Positions 48,997 to 57,876 are shown, counted from the first letter of the stretch. The stretch: DNA of 64,000 nt from JAWWPG01 sp033850885 (GCA_033850885.1 JAWWPG010000028.1:1-64000); one strand, 5' to 3'. Translations and numbers: made by a program. The notes: generated by a model not told the origin, from the sequence alone.

Positions 48997-49420
48997 GACG
49001 CTCCGGGCCCTGCCCCTCTGGTGGGCGTCCGCTCGGGCGCCAGTTGCGTGAACCCGCGCAGCAAGGCCCGGTACGACGAGCAGCGGGCCGCCGAAAGGCG
49101 ACAGCCGCAAGCCCAACAAATCCAACTGAATAGAGAAAGCACCACTGATGCGGTGCCGCATACGGCGGCATCGACAACCAGTGACGTCACGCGCCCAACG
49201 CTGCCCGGTCACGCCGAGCAGCGAGGCTCCGGTCCTCGGTAGTGGCCCTCGGGATGAACCTCAGCCCGCAGGCCTCGATCGAAGACCGGCCTCGAGAAGC
49301 GTGGCCCCCCGTCCAAGGGCGGCCTCCGCCGTGACACCGAGCCGCGTGAATGCGCCGGCCCGAACGGCCCAACGCCGATGGCGTTTGCCGCGTGACGTCA
49401 CGCGAACGAAAGGGATACCC
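48997..49420 (+). promoter_or_regulatory. 424-bp rpsO-pnp intergenic leader
   Basis: No convincing gene is visible, although the pnp frame stays open back to 49148. One hairpin is clear: GATGC (49147-49151) pairs with GCATC, and CCG with CGG, around a CATA loop. Leaders of pnp are often cut by RNase III and bound by PNPase for feedback control; this hairpin is a candidate for such a site. CGAACGAAAGGG precedes the pnp ATG. Confidence 0.35.
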
Positions 49421-51628
49421 ATGACGGGTACCGAACCCCAGTCCGTGGAGACCGTTATCGACAACGGCGCGCACGGCAAGCGCACGATCCGCTTCGAGAC
49501 AGGGCATCTCGCCCAGCAGGCAGCCGGCTCGGCCGTCGCCTACCTCGACGAGGACACCATGCTGCTGTCGGCGACGACCGCCAGCAAGCATCCCAAGGAA
49601 CAGTTCGACTTCTTCCCGCTGACCGTCGACGTTGAGGAGCGGATGTACGCCGCAGGGCGCATCCCCGGCTCGTTCTTCCGACGCGAAGGCCGTCCGTCGG
49701 AGGACGCGATCCTCACCTGCCGGTTGATCGACCGGCCGCTGCGTCCGACCTTCGTGTCCGGCCTGCGCAACGAGGTCCAGGTCGTCATCACGGTGCTGGC
49801 GCTGCACCCCGACTCGCCGTACGACGTGCTCGCGATCAACGCAGCGTCCATGTCGACGCAGCTCAGCGGGCTGCCCTTCAGCGGCCCGGTCGGAGCCACC
49901 AGGGTCGCTCTCATCGACGGGCAGTGGGTGGCCTTCCCGACGTACAGCCAGAGCAAGGACTCGGTCTTCGACATGGTCGTCGCCGGTCGGGTCACCGAGC
50001 CGGGTGACGTCGCGATCATGATGGTCGAGGCGGAATCGACCGAAGGGACCTGGGAGAAGGTCCGCTCGGGCGCCCAGGCCCCGACCGAGGAGATCGTCTC
50101 CGAAGGTCTGGAGGCGTCGAAGCCGTTCATCAAGCAGCTCTGTGAGGCTCAGCAGCAGCTCGCCGCCGTCGCCGCGAAGCCGGTGACCGAGTTCCCGCGC
50201 TTCCTCGACTACCAAGACGACGCCTTCGCCGCCGTCGAGGCGGCCGCCAGCGGCGACCTCGCCGACGCCCTCGCCTTCGCGGGGAAGCAGGAGCGCGAGG
50301 AGCGGCTCGACGATGTGAAGTCGGGGGTTCTCGCCGAGCTGGGTCCGCAGTTCGAAGGTCGTGAGAAGGAGCTCGGTGCGGCCTTCCGTGCGCTGACGAA
50401 GAAGCTCGTCCGGCAGCGGGTGCTACGCGACAAGGTCCGCATCGACGGCCGAGGGCTGGCCGACATCCGTACGCTCAACGCCGAGGTCGGCGTGGTGCCG
50501 CGGGTCCATGGCTCGGCGCTCTTCGAACGCGGCGAGACCCAGATCCTCGGGATCACGACGCTCAACATGCTCTCGCTCGAGCAGAAGCTCGACACGCTGT
50601 CGCCCGAGAAGACCAGGCGCTACATGCACAACTACAACTTCCCGCCGTTCTCCACCGGGGAGACCGGGCGCGTCGGGTCGCCGAAGCGCCGCGAGATCGG
50701 CCATGGTGCACTGGCCGGGCGCGCGCTCCTGCCCGTGCTGCCGGCGCGGGAGGAGTTCCCCTACGCGATCCGGCAGGTATCGGAGGCGCTCAGCTCCAAC
50801 GGCTCCACGTCGATGGGTTCGGTCTGCGCCTCGACGATGGGTCTGCTCAACGCGGGTGTGCCGCTGCGGGCCCCCGTCGCCGGGATCGCCATGGGTCTCA
50901 TCTCGGGTGAGGTGGACGGCGAGCAGCAGTACGTCACGCTCACCGACATCCTCGGCGCTGAAGACGCATTCGGTGACATGGACTTCAAGGTTGCCGGCAC
51001 CCGCGAGTTCGTCACCGCTCTCCAGCTCGACACGAAGCTCGACGGCATTCCGGCCTCGGTGCTGGGTTCGGCGCTGCAGCAGGCGCGTGACGCCCGGATG
51101 ACCATCCTGGACGTGATGGCCGAGGCCATCGACTCACCTGACGAGATGGCACCGACGGCCCCGCGCATCCTCACCATGCACGTTCCGATCGACAAGATCG
51201 GTGAGGTGATCGGCCCCAAGGGCAAGGTCATCAACCAGATCCAGGACGACACGGGCGCGCAGATCAGCATCGAGGACGACGGCACGATCTACGTCGGAGC
51301 CGACAACGGCGCCGCGGCCGAGGCGGCTCGGGCGACGATCAACGCGATCGCCAACCCGCAGATGCCGGAGGTCGGGGAGCGCTACCTCGGGACCGTCGTC
51401 AAGACGACGAACTTCGGTGCGTTCGTGTCGCTGCTGCCCGGCAAGGATGGGCTGCTGCACATCTCGAAGCTGCGCGCCCTCGCGGGAGGCAAGCGGGTCG
51501 AGAACGTCGAGGACGTCGTCTCAGTCGGCCAGAAGCTCCAGGTCGAGATCGGTGAGATCGACGACCGCGGCAAGCTAAGTCTGGTCCCGGTCGTCGAGGA
51601 AGAGCAGCAAGAGTCTGTCGACGCCTGA
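49421..51628 (+). CDS. pnp: polyribonucleotide nucleotidyltransferase (PNPase)
   Basis: A 735-residue 3'-5' phosphorolytic RNase, a homotrimer in RNA decay. The first RNase PH core begins GKRTIRFETGHLAQQAAGSAV. The second core has HNYNFPPFSTGETGRVGSPKRREIGHGALA near 405, and the catalytic-site aspartates are in TDILGAEDAFGDMDFKVAGT near 510. A KH domain (KIGEVIGPKGKVINQIQDDTGAQISI) and an S1 domain (YLGTVVKTTNFGAFVSLLPGKDGLLHISKL) finish it. ATG 49421 with AAAGGG upstream gives the usual N-terminus. It is followed after 2 bp by the peptidase. Confidence 0.97.
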   Translation: MTGTEPQSVETVIDNGAHGKRTIRFETGHLAQQAAGSAVAYLDEDTMLLSATTASKHPKEQFDFFPLTVDVEERMYAAGRIPGSFFRREGRPSEDAILTCRLIDRPLRPTFVSGLRNEVQVVITVLALHPDSPYDVLAINAASMSTQLSGLPFSGPVGATRVALIDGQWVAFPTYSQSKDSVFDMVVAGRVTEPGDVAIMMVEAESTEGTWEKVRSGAQAPTEEIVSEGLEASKPFIKQLCEAQQQLAAVAAKPVTEFPRFLDYQDDAFAAVEAAASGDLADALAFAGKQEREERLDDVKSGVLAELGPQFEGREKELGAAFRALTKKLVRQRVLRDKVRIDGRGLADIRTLNAEVGVVPRVHGSALFERGETQILGITTLNMLSLEQKLDTLSPEKTRRYMHNYNFPPFSTGETGRVGSPKRREIGHGALAGRALLPVLPAREEFPYAIRQVSEALSSNGSTSMGSVCASTMGLLNAGVPLRAPVAGIAMGLISGEVDGEQQYVTLTDILGAEDAFGDMDFKVAGTREFVTALQLDTKLDGIPASVLGSALQQARDARMTILDVMAEAIDSPDEMAPTAPRILTMHVPIDKIGEVIGPKGKVINQIQDDTGAQISIEDDGTIYVGADNGAAAEAARATINAIANPQMPEVGERYLGTVVKTTNFGAFVSLLPGKDGLLHISKLRALAGGKRVENVEDVVSVGQKLQVEIGEIDDRGKLSLVPVVEEEQQESVDA

Positions 51629-51630
51629 CC

Positions 51631-52980
51631 GTGCGTTACCTCCCGGCGCTCGAGCAACCCCTCGGCTCGACCCGCACCCTGCTCAAAGAGACCGGCGACG
51701 ACGGTCAGGTGGCGTCCACCATCCGCCGTACCGTCCTGCCGGGTGGGTTGCGGGTCGTCACCGAGGCGATGCCGGGCGCCAGGTCCACGTCCCTCGGGCT
51801 GTGGACCGGCGTCGGCTCCCGTGACGAGTCCCGGGCGCTGGCAGGGGTGACCCACTTCCTCGAGCACCTGCTCTTCAAGGGCACCCGGCGCCGGTCGGCC
51901 CTCGACATCTCGGCGGAGCTCGATGCTGTCGGTGGTGAGCTCAATGCCTTTACCGGCAAGGAGTTCACCTGCTACCACGCGAGGGTCCTCGACGCCGACG
52001 TGCCGCTCGCCGTCGACGTCCTGTGCGACATGGTGACGTCCTCGGTGCTCCCGCCGGCGGAGGTGGAGGCGGAGCGCAGCGTGATCCTCGAGGAGATCGC
52101 CATGCACGACGACGACCACGACGACGTCGTGCATGACGCCTTCGTCCGCGCTATGTACGGCGACACCCCGCTCGGACGTCCGATCACCGCCACGCCGGAC
52201 TCGATCAACCGGCTGTCGCGCCGGCAGATCAGCAGCTACTACCACCGCCACTACACGGCGAACCGGCTTGTCTTCTCGGCCGCGGGCCACGTGGACCACA
52301 TGGAGCTCGTCAAGATCGTGAAGGCAGCGTTCACGGCGTCGGATGCACTCGGTGACGATGACCGTGCTCCGAGTCCGGTACGCCGACCCCTGAGCCAGGT
52401 CGTCAAGGCGCCCACCACGGTTGTCGTCGAGCGGCCCACCGAGCAGACCACGTTCGTGATGGGCATGCCGGCCTTCCCGCGCAACCATCCGAGTCGCTTC
52501 GCGTTGGGCGTGCTGAACTCGGCGCTGGGAGGCGGGACGTCGAGCCGGCTGTTCCAGGAGGTGCGGGAGCGCCGGGGCCTCGCCTACACGATCTACTCGT
52601 TCGGCAGCCAACACGTCGACTGTGGCTATCTCGCCATCGGCGGCGCCTGCACCCCCCGCCGACTGCCGGACGTGCTCGGGATCTGCCGCGACGAGCTCGC
52701 GAAGGTGGCCAGTGCCGGGCTGACCGTCGAGGAGTTCGAACGCGGCAAGGGGCAGCTGCGCGGCAGTCTGGTGCTGGGCCTGGAGGACTCGAGCTCCCGG
52801 ATGACCAGGATCGGCAAGGCCGAACTGGTGCCGGGTGGTCTGATCAGCATCGACGAGTCGCTGGCGCGGATCAACGCGGTGACTCTTGCAGACGTGCACG
52901 AGGTCGCGCAGCTGCTGTTGACGGCCGAACCAACGCTTGCGGTGCTGGGGCCGGCAAAGGCCGTCAACAAGCTTCTCTGA
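51631..52980 (+). CDS. M16-family zinc peptidase (processing-peptidase-like)
   Basis: A 449-residue insulinase-superfamily protein. The inverted zinc motif HFLEH is at 75-79, and the distal glutamate is in VEAERSVILEEIAMHDDDHDD near 150. The second half has the typical AFPRNHPSRFALGVLNSALGGGTSSRLFQEVRERRGLAY near 275-315. Such proteins, encoded next to pnp in actinobacteria, are thought to degrade peptides; the substrate is unknown. It starts at GTG 51631, 2 bp after pnp, so it is part of the rpsO-pnp transcript. Confidence 0.91.
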   Translation: MRYLPALEQPLGSTRTLLKETGDDGQVASTIRRTVLPGGLRVVTEAMPGARSTSLGLWTGVGSRDESRALAGVTHFLEHLLFKGTRRRSALDISAELDAVGGELNAFTGKEFTCYHARVLDADVPLAVDVLCDMVTSSVLPPAEVEAERSVILEEIAMHDDDHDDVVHDAFVRAMYGDTPLGRPITATPDSINRLSRRQISSYYHRHYTANRLVFSAAGHVDHMELVKIVKAAFTASDALGDDDRAPSPVRRPLSQVVKAPTTVVVERPTEQTTFVMGMPAFPRNHPSRFALGVLNSALGGGTSSRLFQEVRERRGLAYTIYSFGSQHVDCGYLAIGGACTPRRLPDVLGICRDELAKVASAGLTVEEFERGKGQLRGSLVLGLEDSSSRMTRIGKAELVPGGLISIDESLARINAVTLADVHEVAQLLLTAEPTLAVLGPAKAVNKLL

Positions 52981-52998
52981 GCCTGGCCGGGTCCGGTC

Positions 52999-53889
52999 TC
53001 AGGTGCGGCAGGGCTGGAAGACCCTGTCGTTGAGCTCCAGGTCGAACCTGACACCGTTGAAGTTGTTCGTGTTGTCCGCCTGGCAGAACTCGGCTCGGGT
53101 GAGCCGGTACTCCGCCTGGAAGACGGGCTTGCCTGCTGCGACGTACTGGTCGAGCCCGAACTTGCCGTTCTGCTTGGTGGTGCATTCCTTGTACTGGTTG
53201 CACTGCTCGTTGAGCGCCCCGTCGAAGTACCGGAGGAGCTTCGGGATCTGCTCGTTGTCGTTCTTCTGCAGGACGCTCATGCCGCGACTGCGTGCGGCGT
53301 TGGCAAGTGTCGCGTTGTAGTAGAGCTGGTCGGCGCCGGTGAGGGGGAAGCCGGTGTGGTTCAGCCACCCGTCCACATTGTCGAGCTCGACCATGTCAAA
53401 GCCCTTCGTCTGGCACATGTCAAGCCGCTTGTCCATGATCGAACGCAGCACGCTATGGCGGTCCTGCAGCTCTCGGATGTCGAGCCACCGCTCACCCGGC
53501 CAGCCGTTCTTGCGTCCCAGGAGGCGGGCGGGAAACTGGTCGGCGTCGGGACGGAAGTTCTCGTAGGTGCCCGCCGAGAGATAGCAGACGACCTTGATGT
53601 CGGCTGCGTGTAACGACGCCACGGCGGCCTTCGACGTCTCGAACCCGTCGACGTCGTACATCTGCACCGACCGATAGGGGGCCTTCGGCACCCGTGACAG
53701 CACCCAGTTCCATGTGGTCCGGAGCGCTGGATGCCAGCAGGTCGGGCAGTGGACGGGTTTGGCCGGCCGAGGGACGGCGGGCATGCCGACCGTTGCTGCG
53801 GCGGTCTCGTGGGTCGCGGAGGCCAGCGCCGGACCGCACGGCAGCAGCACGGCGACCGCCACGGCGACGAGGGCACCACGCACGTTCAT
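52999..53889 (-). CDS. secreted GH114-like glycoside hydrolase
   Basis: A 296-residue exported TIM-barrel-like protein. A signal peptide (1-24, LVAVAVAVLLPCGPALA) is followed by RTTWNWVLSRVP near 57 and MYDVDGFETS near 77. VVCYLSAGTYENFRPDADQFP and GFDMVELDNVDGW carry the likely catalytic acids of the endo-alpha-1,4-polygalactosaminidase (GH114) family. Substrate here is unproven. TAGGGT 6 nt before the ATG suggests a leaderless start. It converges with the M16 gene and diverges from dapB across a large repeat. Confidence 0.76.
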   Translation of the reverse strand: MNVRGALVAVAVAVLLPCGPALASATHETAAATVGMPAVPRPAKPVHCPTCWHPALRTTWNWVLSRVPKAPYRSVQMYDVDGFETSKAAVASLHAADIKVVCYLSAGTYENFRPDADQFPARLLGRKNGWPGERWLDIRELQDRHSVLRSIMDKRLDMCQTKGFDMVELDNVDGWLNHTGFPLTGADQLYYNATLANAARSRGMSVLQKNDNEQIPKLLRYFDGALNEQCNQYKECTTKQNGKFGLDQYVAAGKPVFQAEYRLTRAEFCQADNTNNFNGVRFDLELNDRVFQPCRT

Positions 53890-53895
53890 CCCCCC

Positions 53896-53901
53896 ACCCT
53901 A
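53896..53901 (-). promoter_or_regulatory. -10 box TAGGGT for the leaderless GH114-like gene
   Basis: On the minus strand TAGGGT is 6 nt before the ATG at 53889. Family C repeats begin 3 bp upstream, so they occupy the -35 region. Confidence 0.4.
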
Positions 53902-53904
53902 TTC

Positions 53905-54127
53905 CGTTGAGCCGTCGCAAAATTGCCGTTGAGCCGTCGCAAAATTTGCGTTGACCCGTCGAAAAGGTTTCCTTGAGCCGGCGGAAAACTGCGAAGCTGC
54001 TGCGGACGTGCAACTCAGCAGCAATTTTGCGACGGCTCAACAGAAGAAAGGTGACGGCTACATCAATTTTGCGACGGCTCAACAGCAATGATGACCGGCT
54101 GAACGACAACTTTGCGACGGGTCAACG
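53905..54127. repeat. family C large element: 22-bp units in direct and inverted arrays
   Basis: Four direct units begin at 53905, 53927, 53949 and 53971 (exact 22-bp period; first unit CGTTGAGCCGTCGCAAAATT plus GC). A centre pairs GCTGCTG (53996-54002) with CAGCAGC (54016-54022). Five inverse units of 21-22 bp follow: 54021-54042, a degraded one to 54062, 54063-54084, a degraded one to 54106, and 54107-54127. The whole can fold as one hairpin of about 220 bp. It lies between the divergent GH114-like and dapB starts. A short copy is at 34443. Confidence 0.85.
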
Positions 54128-54160
54128 TTGGGGTGGGGTCGGGGCGCCACCTGCCATCAC

Positions 54161-54166
54161 TAGAGT
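54161..54166 (+). promoter_or_regulatory. -10 box TAGAGT for leaderless dapB
   Basis: TAGAGT lies 6 nt before the GTG at 54173. No ribosome-binding site is present. Confidence 0.5.
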
Positions 54167-54172
54167 CGGGCT

Positions 54173-54913
54173 GTGCTGACTGTCGGCGTCATCGGGGCGC
54201 GGGGAAACCTGGGCACCCTCGCATGCGACGCGCTCCGCGGGGCCGATGACCTCCGGTTGGGTGCCGAGATCGGCAGGGGCGACCCGCTCGGGGCCCTGCA
54301 GGGCTGCGACGTCGCGGTCGACGTGACCGAGCCGGGGGTCGTGATGGACCACATCTCGTGGTGCATCGACCACGGTGTCCATATCGTGGTGGGCACCTCC
54401 GGCTTTACCGAGGAACGGCTGAACGTGGTGCGAGCCAGGCTCGGTCAGAGCGCGGAGGTCGGCGTACTCGTCGTTCCCAACTTCTCGATCGGGGCGGTCC
54501 TGATGATGCGGCAGGCTGGCGAGGCGGCAGCCTTCTTCGAGTCGGTCGAGATCGTTGAGATGCACCACCCGGACAAGCTCGACGCCCCGTCGGGTACGGC
54601 GCTGCGTACCTCCGCCATGGTCGCCGCGGCACGAGGCCGGGCCGGTCGAGGCGACGCGCCCGACGCCACCCGGACCGACGACCTGGGGGCACGCGGCGGC
54701 CGCTCCGAGGGGGTGAGCGTGCACAGCCTTCGGGTCCGCGGGGCGGTGGCCCATCAGGAGGTCGTGCTCGGCAACGCCGGCGAGATCCTGACGATCCGCC
54801 ACGACATGGTCGACCGGATCGCCGCCATCCCCGGGCTGCTCGCGTCGGTACGGGCGGTCCCGCGGCTCCCAGGTCTGACCGTGGGGCTCGAGCCGGTGCT
54901 CGGGCTCAAATGA
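54173..54913 (+). CDS. dapB: 4-hydroxy-tetrahydrodipicolinate reductase
   Basis: A 246-residue NAD(P)H enzyme of the lysine/diaminopimelate pathway. The Rossmann motif VGVIGARGNLGTLACDAL opens the protein. DVTEPGVVMDHISWCIDHG and VGTSGFTEE follow, then NFSIGAVLMM. The catalytic and substrate-binding stretch is EMHHPDKLDAPSGTAL near 128-143, and GEILTIRHDMVDR lies near the end. Length is normal. It stands 1.2 kb from the M16 gene, separated by the GH114-like gene and the family C element; in many actinobacteria the two are adjacent. Confidence 0.95.
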   Translation: MLTVGVIGARGNLGTLACDALRGADDLRLGAEIGRGDPLGALQGCDVAVDVTEPGVVMDHISWCIDHGVHIVVGTSGFTEERLNVVRARLGQSAEVGVLVVPNFSIGAVLMMRQAGEAAAFFESVEIVEMHHPDKLDAPSGTALRTSAMVAAARGRAGRGDAPDATRTDDLGARGGRSEGVSVHSLRVRGAVAHQEVVLGNAGEILTIRHDMVDRIAAIPGLLASVRAVPRLPGLTVGLEPVLGLK

Positions 54914-54926
54914 CCGTCCCAGACCG

Positions 54927-55070
54927 ATCGGCCTCGTCCCGATCGTGGGCGACATCGTTCTGATCGTCTTCTTCGTACTGCGAGGCGACGACGCGCCGAA
55001 CAAGTACGGCCCACCGGCCGGCGGGCAGCAGGCGGCGGGGATGCCCCCTGCCGGAGCTCAGCGCTACTGA
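54927..55070 (+). pseudogene. C-terminal remnant of a DUF805 membrane protein
   Basis: A 47-codon frame without a start reads IGLVPIVGDIVLIVFFVLRG, then DDAPNKYGPPAGGQQ and a stop. This is the last helix and G-P-N-R-Y-G-P-type tail of DUF805 proteins. The first helices are missing; the frame meets dapB upstream. I read it as the 3' end of a deleted gene. Confidence 0.45.
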
Positions 55071-55106
55071 CTCGCGCGCTCGTTCGCCCCATCCGTCCTC
55101 GGACTG

Positions 55107-55412
55107 TCAGCCGATCGCCAGTCGCAGCAGCGCGGTCGTGACGGCCGCGACGGCGACGACGACCAGGAAGGGCGCCCGACACAGCAGGGCGACGAGTCCG
55201 GCACCCACGCCTGCGAGGCGCGCGTCGATCGTCAGCGACTGCCCGCTGGAGAACGCCTGTACGGCGACCAGGGCGCTGAGCAACGCCACCGGGATCAGGT
55301 CCGCCACTCGCCGTACCATCGGGTGGTCGAGAACCCGCTCGGGCATCGACAACCCGGCGAGCTTGAGCAGGTAACAGCCCACGGCCGTCACGATGATGGC
55401 CGCCCAGGTCAT
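55107..55412 (-). CDS. azlD: branched-chain amino acid transport protein AzlD
   Basis: A 101-residue membrane protein with three to four helices (TWAAIIVTAVGCYLLKLAG, LIPVALLSALVAVQAF, and a C-terminal VVVAVAAVTTALLRLAIG). The L-K-L-A-G-L and L-I-P-V-A-L-L-S-A-L stretches are typical of AzlD, the small partner of AzlC. It starts at ATG 55412, overlapping azlC by 4 bp. With AzlC it moves branched-chain amino acids, probably as an exporter. Confidence 0.9.
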   Translation of the reverse strand: MTWAAIIVTAVGCYLLKLAGLSMPERVLDHPMVRRVADLIPVALLSALVAVQAFSSGQSLTIDARLAGVGAGLVALLCRAPFLVVVAVAAVTTALLRLAIG

Positions 55413-56131
55413 CCGGCCTCCCGGGTGGGCTCGTCGTCCTTGAGCGATGCGAGGAACGCGATCCCAGCAGCCGCAATGATCGGCAGACCGGGTCTCGCGA
55501 CAGGAACCAGCGTCAGTGCGAGCCCACCTGCGAGAACTCCCGTCACCCGCGCTCGAAGTGTCGACAGCCGCGGCCAGAGCAGGGCGAGGAAGGCCGCCGG
55601 CACGGCGGCGTCGAGGCCATACGTGCGTGGGTCGCCGACGGCCTGCCCGGCGAGCGCTCCGATGAAGGTTGCCAGGTTCCACAACACGAAGACGGCAAGA
55701 CCTGTCGCGAAGAACGCCAGCCGGGCGTTCGCCCGTTCCTTCGGCTTGAGCGCCATCGCGGTGGACTCGTCGATCACCAGCTGCGCGCCGATCAGCCTCT
55801 CTCCGCCGCGGAGCCCGAGCAGCGACGCCAGCCTGAGCCCGTAGAGCGTGTTGCGGGTGCCGAGCATCAGCGCCGTGGCAGCCCCTGATAGGGGCGAACC
55901 GCCGGCTGTCACGACGCCGACGAGGGCGAACTGCGAGGCTCCGGTGAAGACGAGCAGGCTGAGCGCGCAGGCCTGCCAGACGCTGAAACCACTGGCAACG
56001 GATATCGCCCCGAACGACAGACCATAGGCGCCGGTGGCGACCCCGACGCCGAGCGAGTCGAAGAGCACCTGCCTGCGTTCCGACCGCACGCCGGACGCCC
56101 GGGAGCCCGGAGATGTGGGGTCGGCGGGCAT
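55409..56131 (-). CDS. azlC: branched-chain amino acid transport protein AzlC
   Basis: A 240-residue membrane protein. The family signature is in YGLSFGAISVASGFSVWQACALSLLVFTGASQFALVGV near 36-73, followed by NTLYGLRLASLL and QLVIDESTAMALKP. About five to six helices are visible. AzlC and AzlD form one permease that exports branched-chain amino acids or analogues in Bacillus and other bacteria. TAGCCT 6 nt before the ATG suggests a leaderless message. Confidence 0.92.
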   Translation of the reverse strand: MPADPTSPGSRASGVRSERRQVLFDSLGVGVATGAYGLSFGAISVASGFSVWQACALSLLVFTGASQFALVGVVTAGGSPLSGAATALMLGTRNTLYGLRLASLLGLRGGERLIGAQLVIDESTAMALKPKERANARLAFFATGLAVFVLWNLATFIGALAGQAVGDPRTYGLDAAVPAAFLALLWPRLSTLRARVTGVLAGGLALTLVPVARPGLPIIAAAGIAFLASLKDDEPTREAG

Positions 56132-56137
56132 CGTCAG

Positions 56138-56143
56138 AGGCTA
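56138..56143 (-). promoter_or_regulatory. -10 box TAGCCT for leaderless azlC
   Basis: On the minus strand TAGCCT is followed by 6 nt (CTGACG) and the ATG at 56131. Confidence 0.45.
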
Positions 56144-56183
56144 TCGCGGGTGCGACGATCGGGCGGCCGCTGCGAGCCCGCCA

Positions 56184-56738
56184 CTAACCGCCCGTGAGGT
56201 CGGTGTGCAGCCTGACCTGCTTGACGATGGTCGCGCCGTCTCCGTTGAGGTCCAGCTCGCGGAACGCCCCGTCAGGCGCCCAGCCCTGGTCGGCGAGGAA
56301 GCGACGCACGTCGTCGTGGGTCGACGTGACCCACGTCGTCGCCCGGGTGAACCTGTCGGAGCGCATCGTGTCGACGGCGGCGTGCAGCAGGCGGGACCCG
56401 TGCCCCGCCCCGCGGGAGGTCGCGGCGATGACGAGCTCGCCCACTTCGGCGTCCCGCCCGGGATCCGCGTCACCGTCGGTGCTCGGTGCTGTCGTCGTGA
56501 AGCCCCGCACCGCCGCCTGCTCGAGCGCCACCAGGACGCGTTGCCGGGCCTCTTTGGGTTTGGCGATCGACTCCTCCCAGTGCTCGGTGAAAGCGTCGAG
56601 CGGCAGGCCGGCAAGCACGTCTGGCGGCAGCAGCCCGTCGTACGTCGCCTGCCAGCAGGCGACCTGGATCTCCGCAATGGCGAGCGCGTCGGCCGCCCAG
56701 GCGACGCGGACACTCACGTCGGCGCTGGGCGGGCTCAC
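56184..56738 (-). CDS. GNAT-family N-acetyltransferase
   Basis: A 184-residue acetyltransferase. VRVAWAADALAIAEIQVACWQATYDGLLP opens the fold, as in many small-molecule GNATs. The acetyl-CoA loop is in IAATSRGAGHGSRLLHAAVDTM near 100-120, and VTSTHDDVRRFLADQGWAPDG near 135 closes it. The acceptor is unknown. GTG 56738 is used because GATGAT lies 6 nt upstream. The same frame stays open for 69 more codons but that sequence is arginine/glycine-rich and unlike the family. Confidence 0.78.
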   Translation of the reverse strand: MSPPSADVSVRVAWAADALAIAEIQVACWQATYDGLLPPDVLAGLPLDAFTEHWEESIAKPKEARQRVLVALEQAAVRGFTTTAPSTDGDADPGRDAEVGELVIAATSRGAGHGSRLLHAAVDTMRSDRFTRATTWVTSTHDDVRRFLADQGWAPDGAFRELDLNGDGATIVKQVRLHTDLTGG

Positions 56739-56988
56739 GTACGGATCATCGCAGCCGCTTGCCCCGAAGGAGCAGCAGGTGCTTCCCCGCCGGTCGAGCG
56801 TGAGATGAGCCACATGTAGTGACTCGTCGGGGGTGAGCCGAAAAGCAGGTGCGCCGGCTCCGCCCGGGCGGCTAGCCTCGCCCGATGGGTATCTCGGCGT
56901 GAAGTGAGCCAGGCGCGGATCAGCGCCTGACGACCGGCGCGGCACGTCCGCCCGCCGGTCCGGCGGATCTCGTCACTTCGAGGCCATC

Positions 56989-57876
56989 GTGTCTTCTCTC
57001 GTCACGCCGGTGGGTCTGACGCCCATCGATGCCCGGCACCCGGCTGCTCGCCGCTACCTGCTGGCGCGTCGCAGGCTGCTGCCCCGCGACCAGCGGGTGG
57101 TTCCCGTCGCCGGGCTGTGGGCCCATCGGCAGCTGCTGAGGCTGGGTGCGTCGACGGAGGTGTTCCTGTGGTGTCCTGCTCGCGACGACCGGCGCGACCA
57201 GGTCTCGGAGGCTGCGCTAGCGATGGTGGATGCGGCAGCCACGTCGTACGTGATATCCGAGCGAACCCTGGCCAGGCTGCATCCGGGTGCGCGTGCGCCT
57301 GGTCTGCTGTCGCTGGCACAGGTCCCCACCTGGAGCCCCGCCAGCGTGCTGAACCCGTTGGTGCGTCTGGTCCTGGTGGCGGACGGCATCGAGTACGCCG
57401 GAAACCTCGGCACCTTGGTTCGGACCGTCGACGCGAGCGGAGCCGACGCCCTGGTGCTGACCAACCCGGTCGCGAGGCTCACCCACCCGACGGTATTCTC
57501 CGCCAGCCGGGGCACCGTGCTGACCACCCCCATCGTGGAGTACGCCGGCGCAACAGGGGCGCGGGCGGCGCGGGCGGCGCTGGAGGCCGCAGGTCTGCGG
57601 ATTCTGGTGGCCGACCCCGAAGGTTCACGCGACTACCGGCAGGCGGGGTACGGCGACCAGCGGACCGCAATCGTCGTGGGTTCGGAAGGCAACGGGGTCT
57701 CGCAGGAGTGGCGGCGTGGCGGGACTGAGCGGATCTCGATCTCCATGCGGGGAAGGGCCGACTCGCTCAATGTGGCCTCGGCGGCGGCCATCCTGCTCTT
57801 CGAGGCGGTCGTCCATGACCGGGGTGGCGGTGTCACCCGCTGGCCGGGCTCCGCGTCAGAGCCGCCGCCCGGCTGA
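56989..57876 (+). CDS. SpoU/TrmH-family RNA methyltransferase (second copy)
   Basis: A 295-residue SPOUT methylase. Motif 1 is DGIEYAGNLGTLVRTVDASG near 132-151, motif 2 is IVVGSEGNGVSQEW near 225, and motif 3 is RGRADSLNVASAAAILLFEAV near 252. The N-terminal 120 residues differ from the copy at 2247 and contain VAGLWAHRQLLRLG. The RNA target is unknown; small unclassified SpoU proteins are common in actinobacteria. GTG 56989 is used. Its last 44 bp overlap the 3' end of the converging phosphotransferase gene. Confidence 0.83.
   Translation: MSSLVTPVGLTPIDARHPAARRYLLARRRLLPRDQRVVPVAGLWAHRQLLRLGASTEVFLWCPARDDRRDQVSEAALAMVDAAATSYVISERTLARLHPGARAPGLLSLAQVPTWSPASVLNPLVRLVLVADGIEYAGNLGTLVRTVDASGADALVLTNPVARLTHPTVFSASRGTVLTTPIVEYAGATGARAARAALEAAGLRILVADPEGSRDYRQAGYGDQRTAIVVGSEGNGVSQEWRRGGTERISISMRGRADSLNVASAAAILLFEAVVHDRGGGVTRWPGSASEPPPG

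Noticed and set aside
48997..49420. A gene fused to the N-terminus of pnp
   Set aside because: The frame is open, but the sequence is low-complexity and arginine/proline-rich, PNPase starts normally at 49421, and a ribosome-binding sequence lies just before it.
53905..54127. CRISPR array or phage attachment site
   Set aside because: The 22-bp units abut each other, occur in both orientations, and have no spacers; no integrase is nearby.
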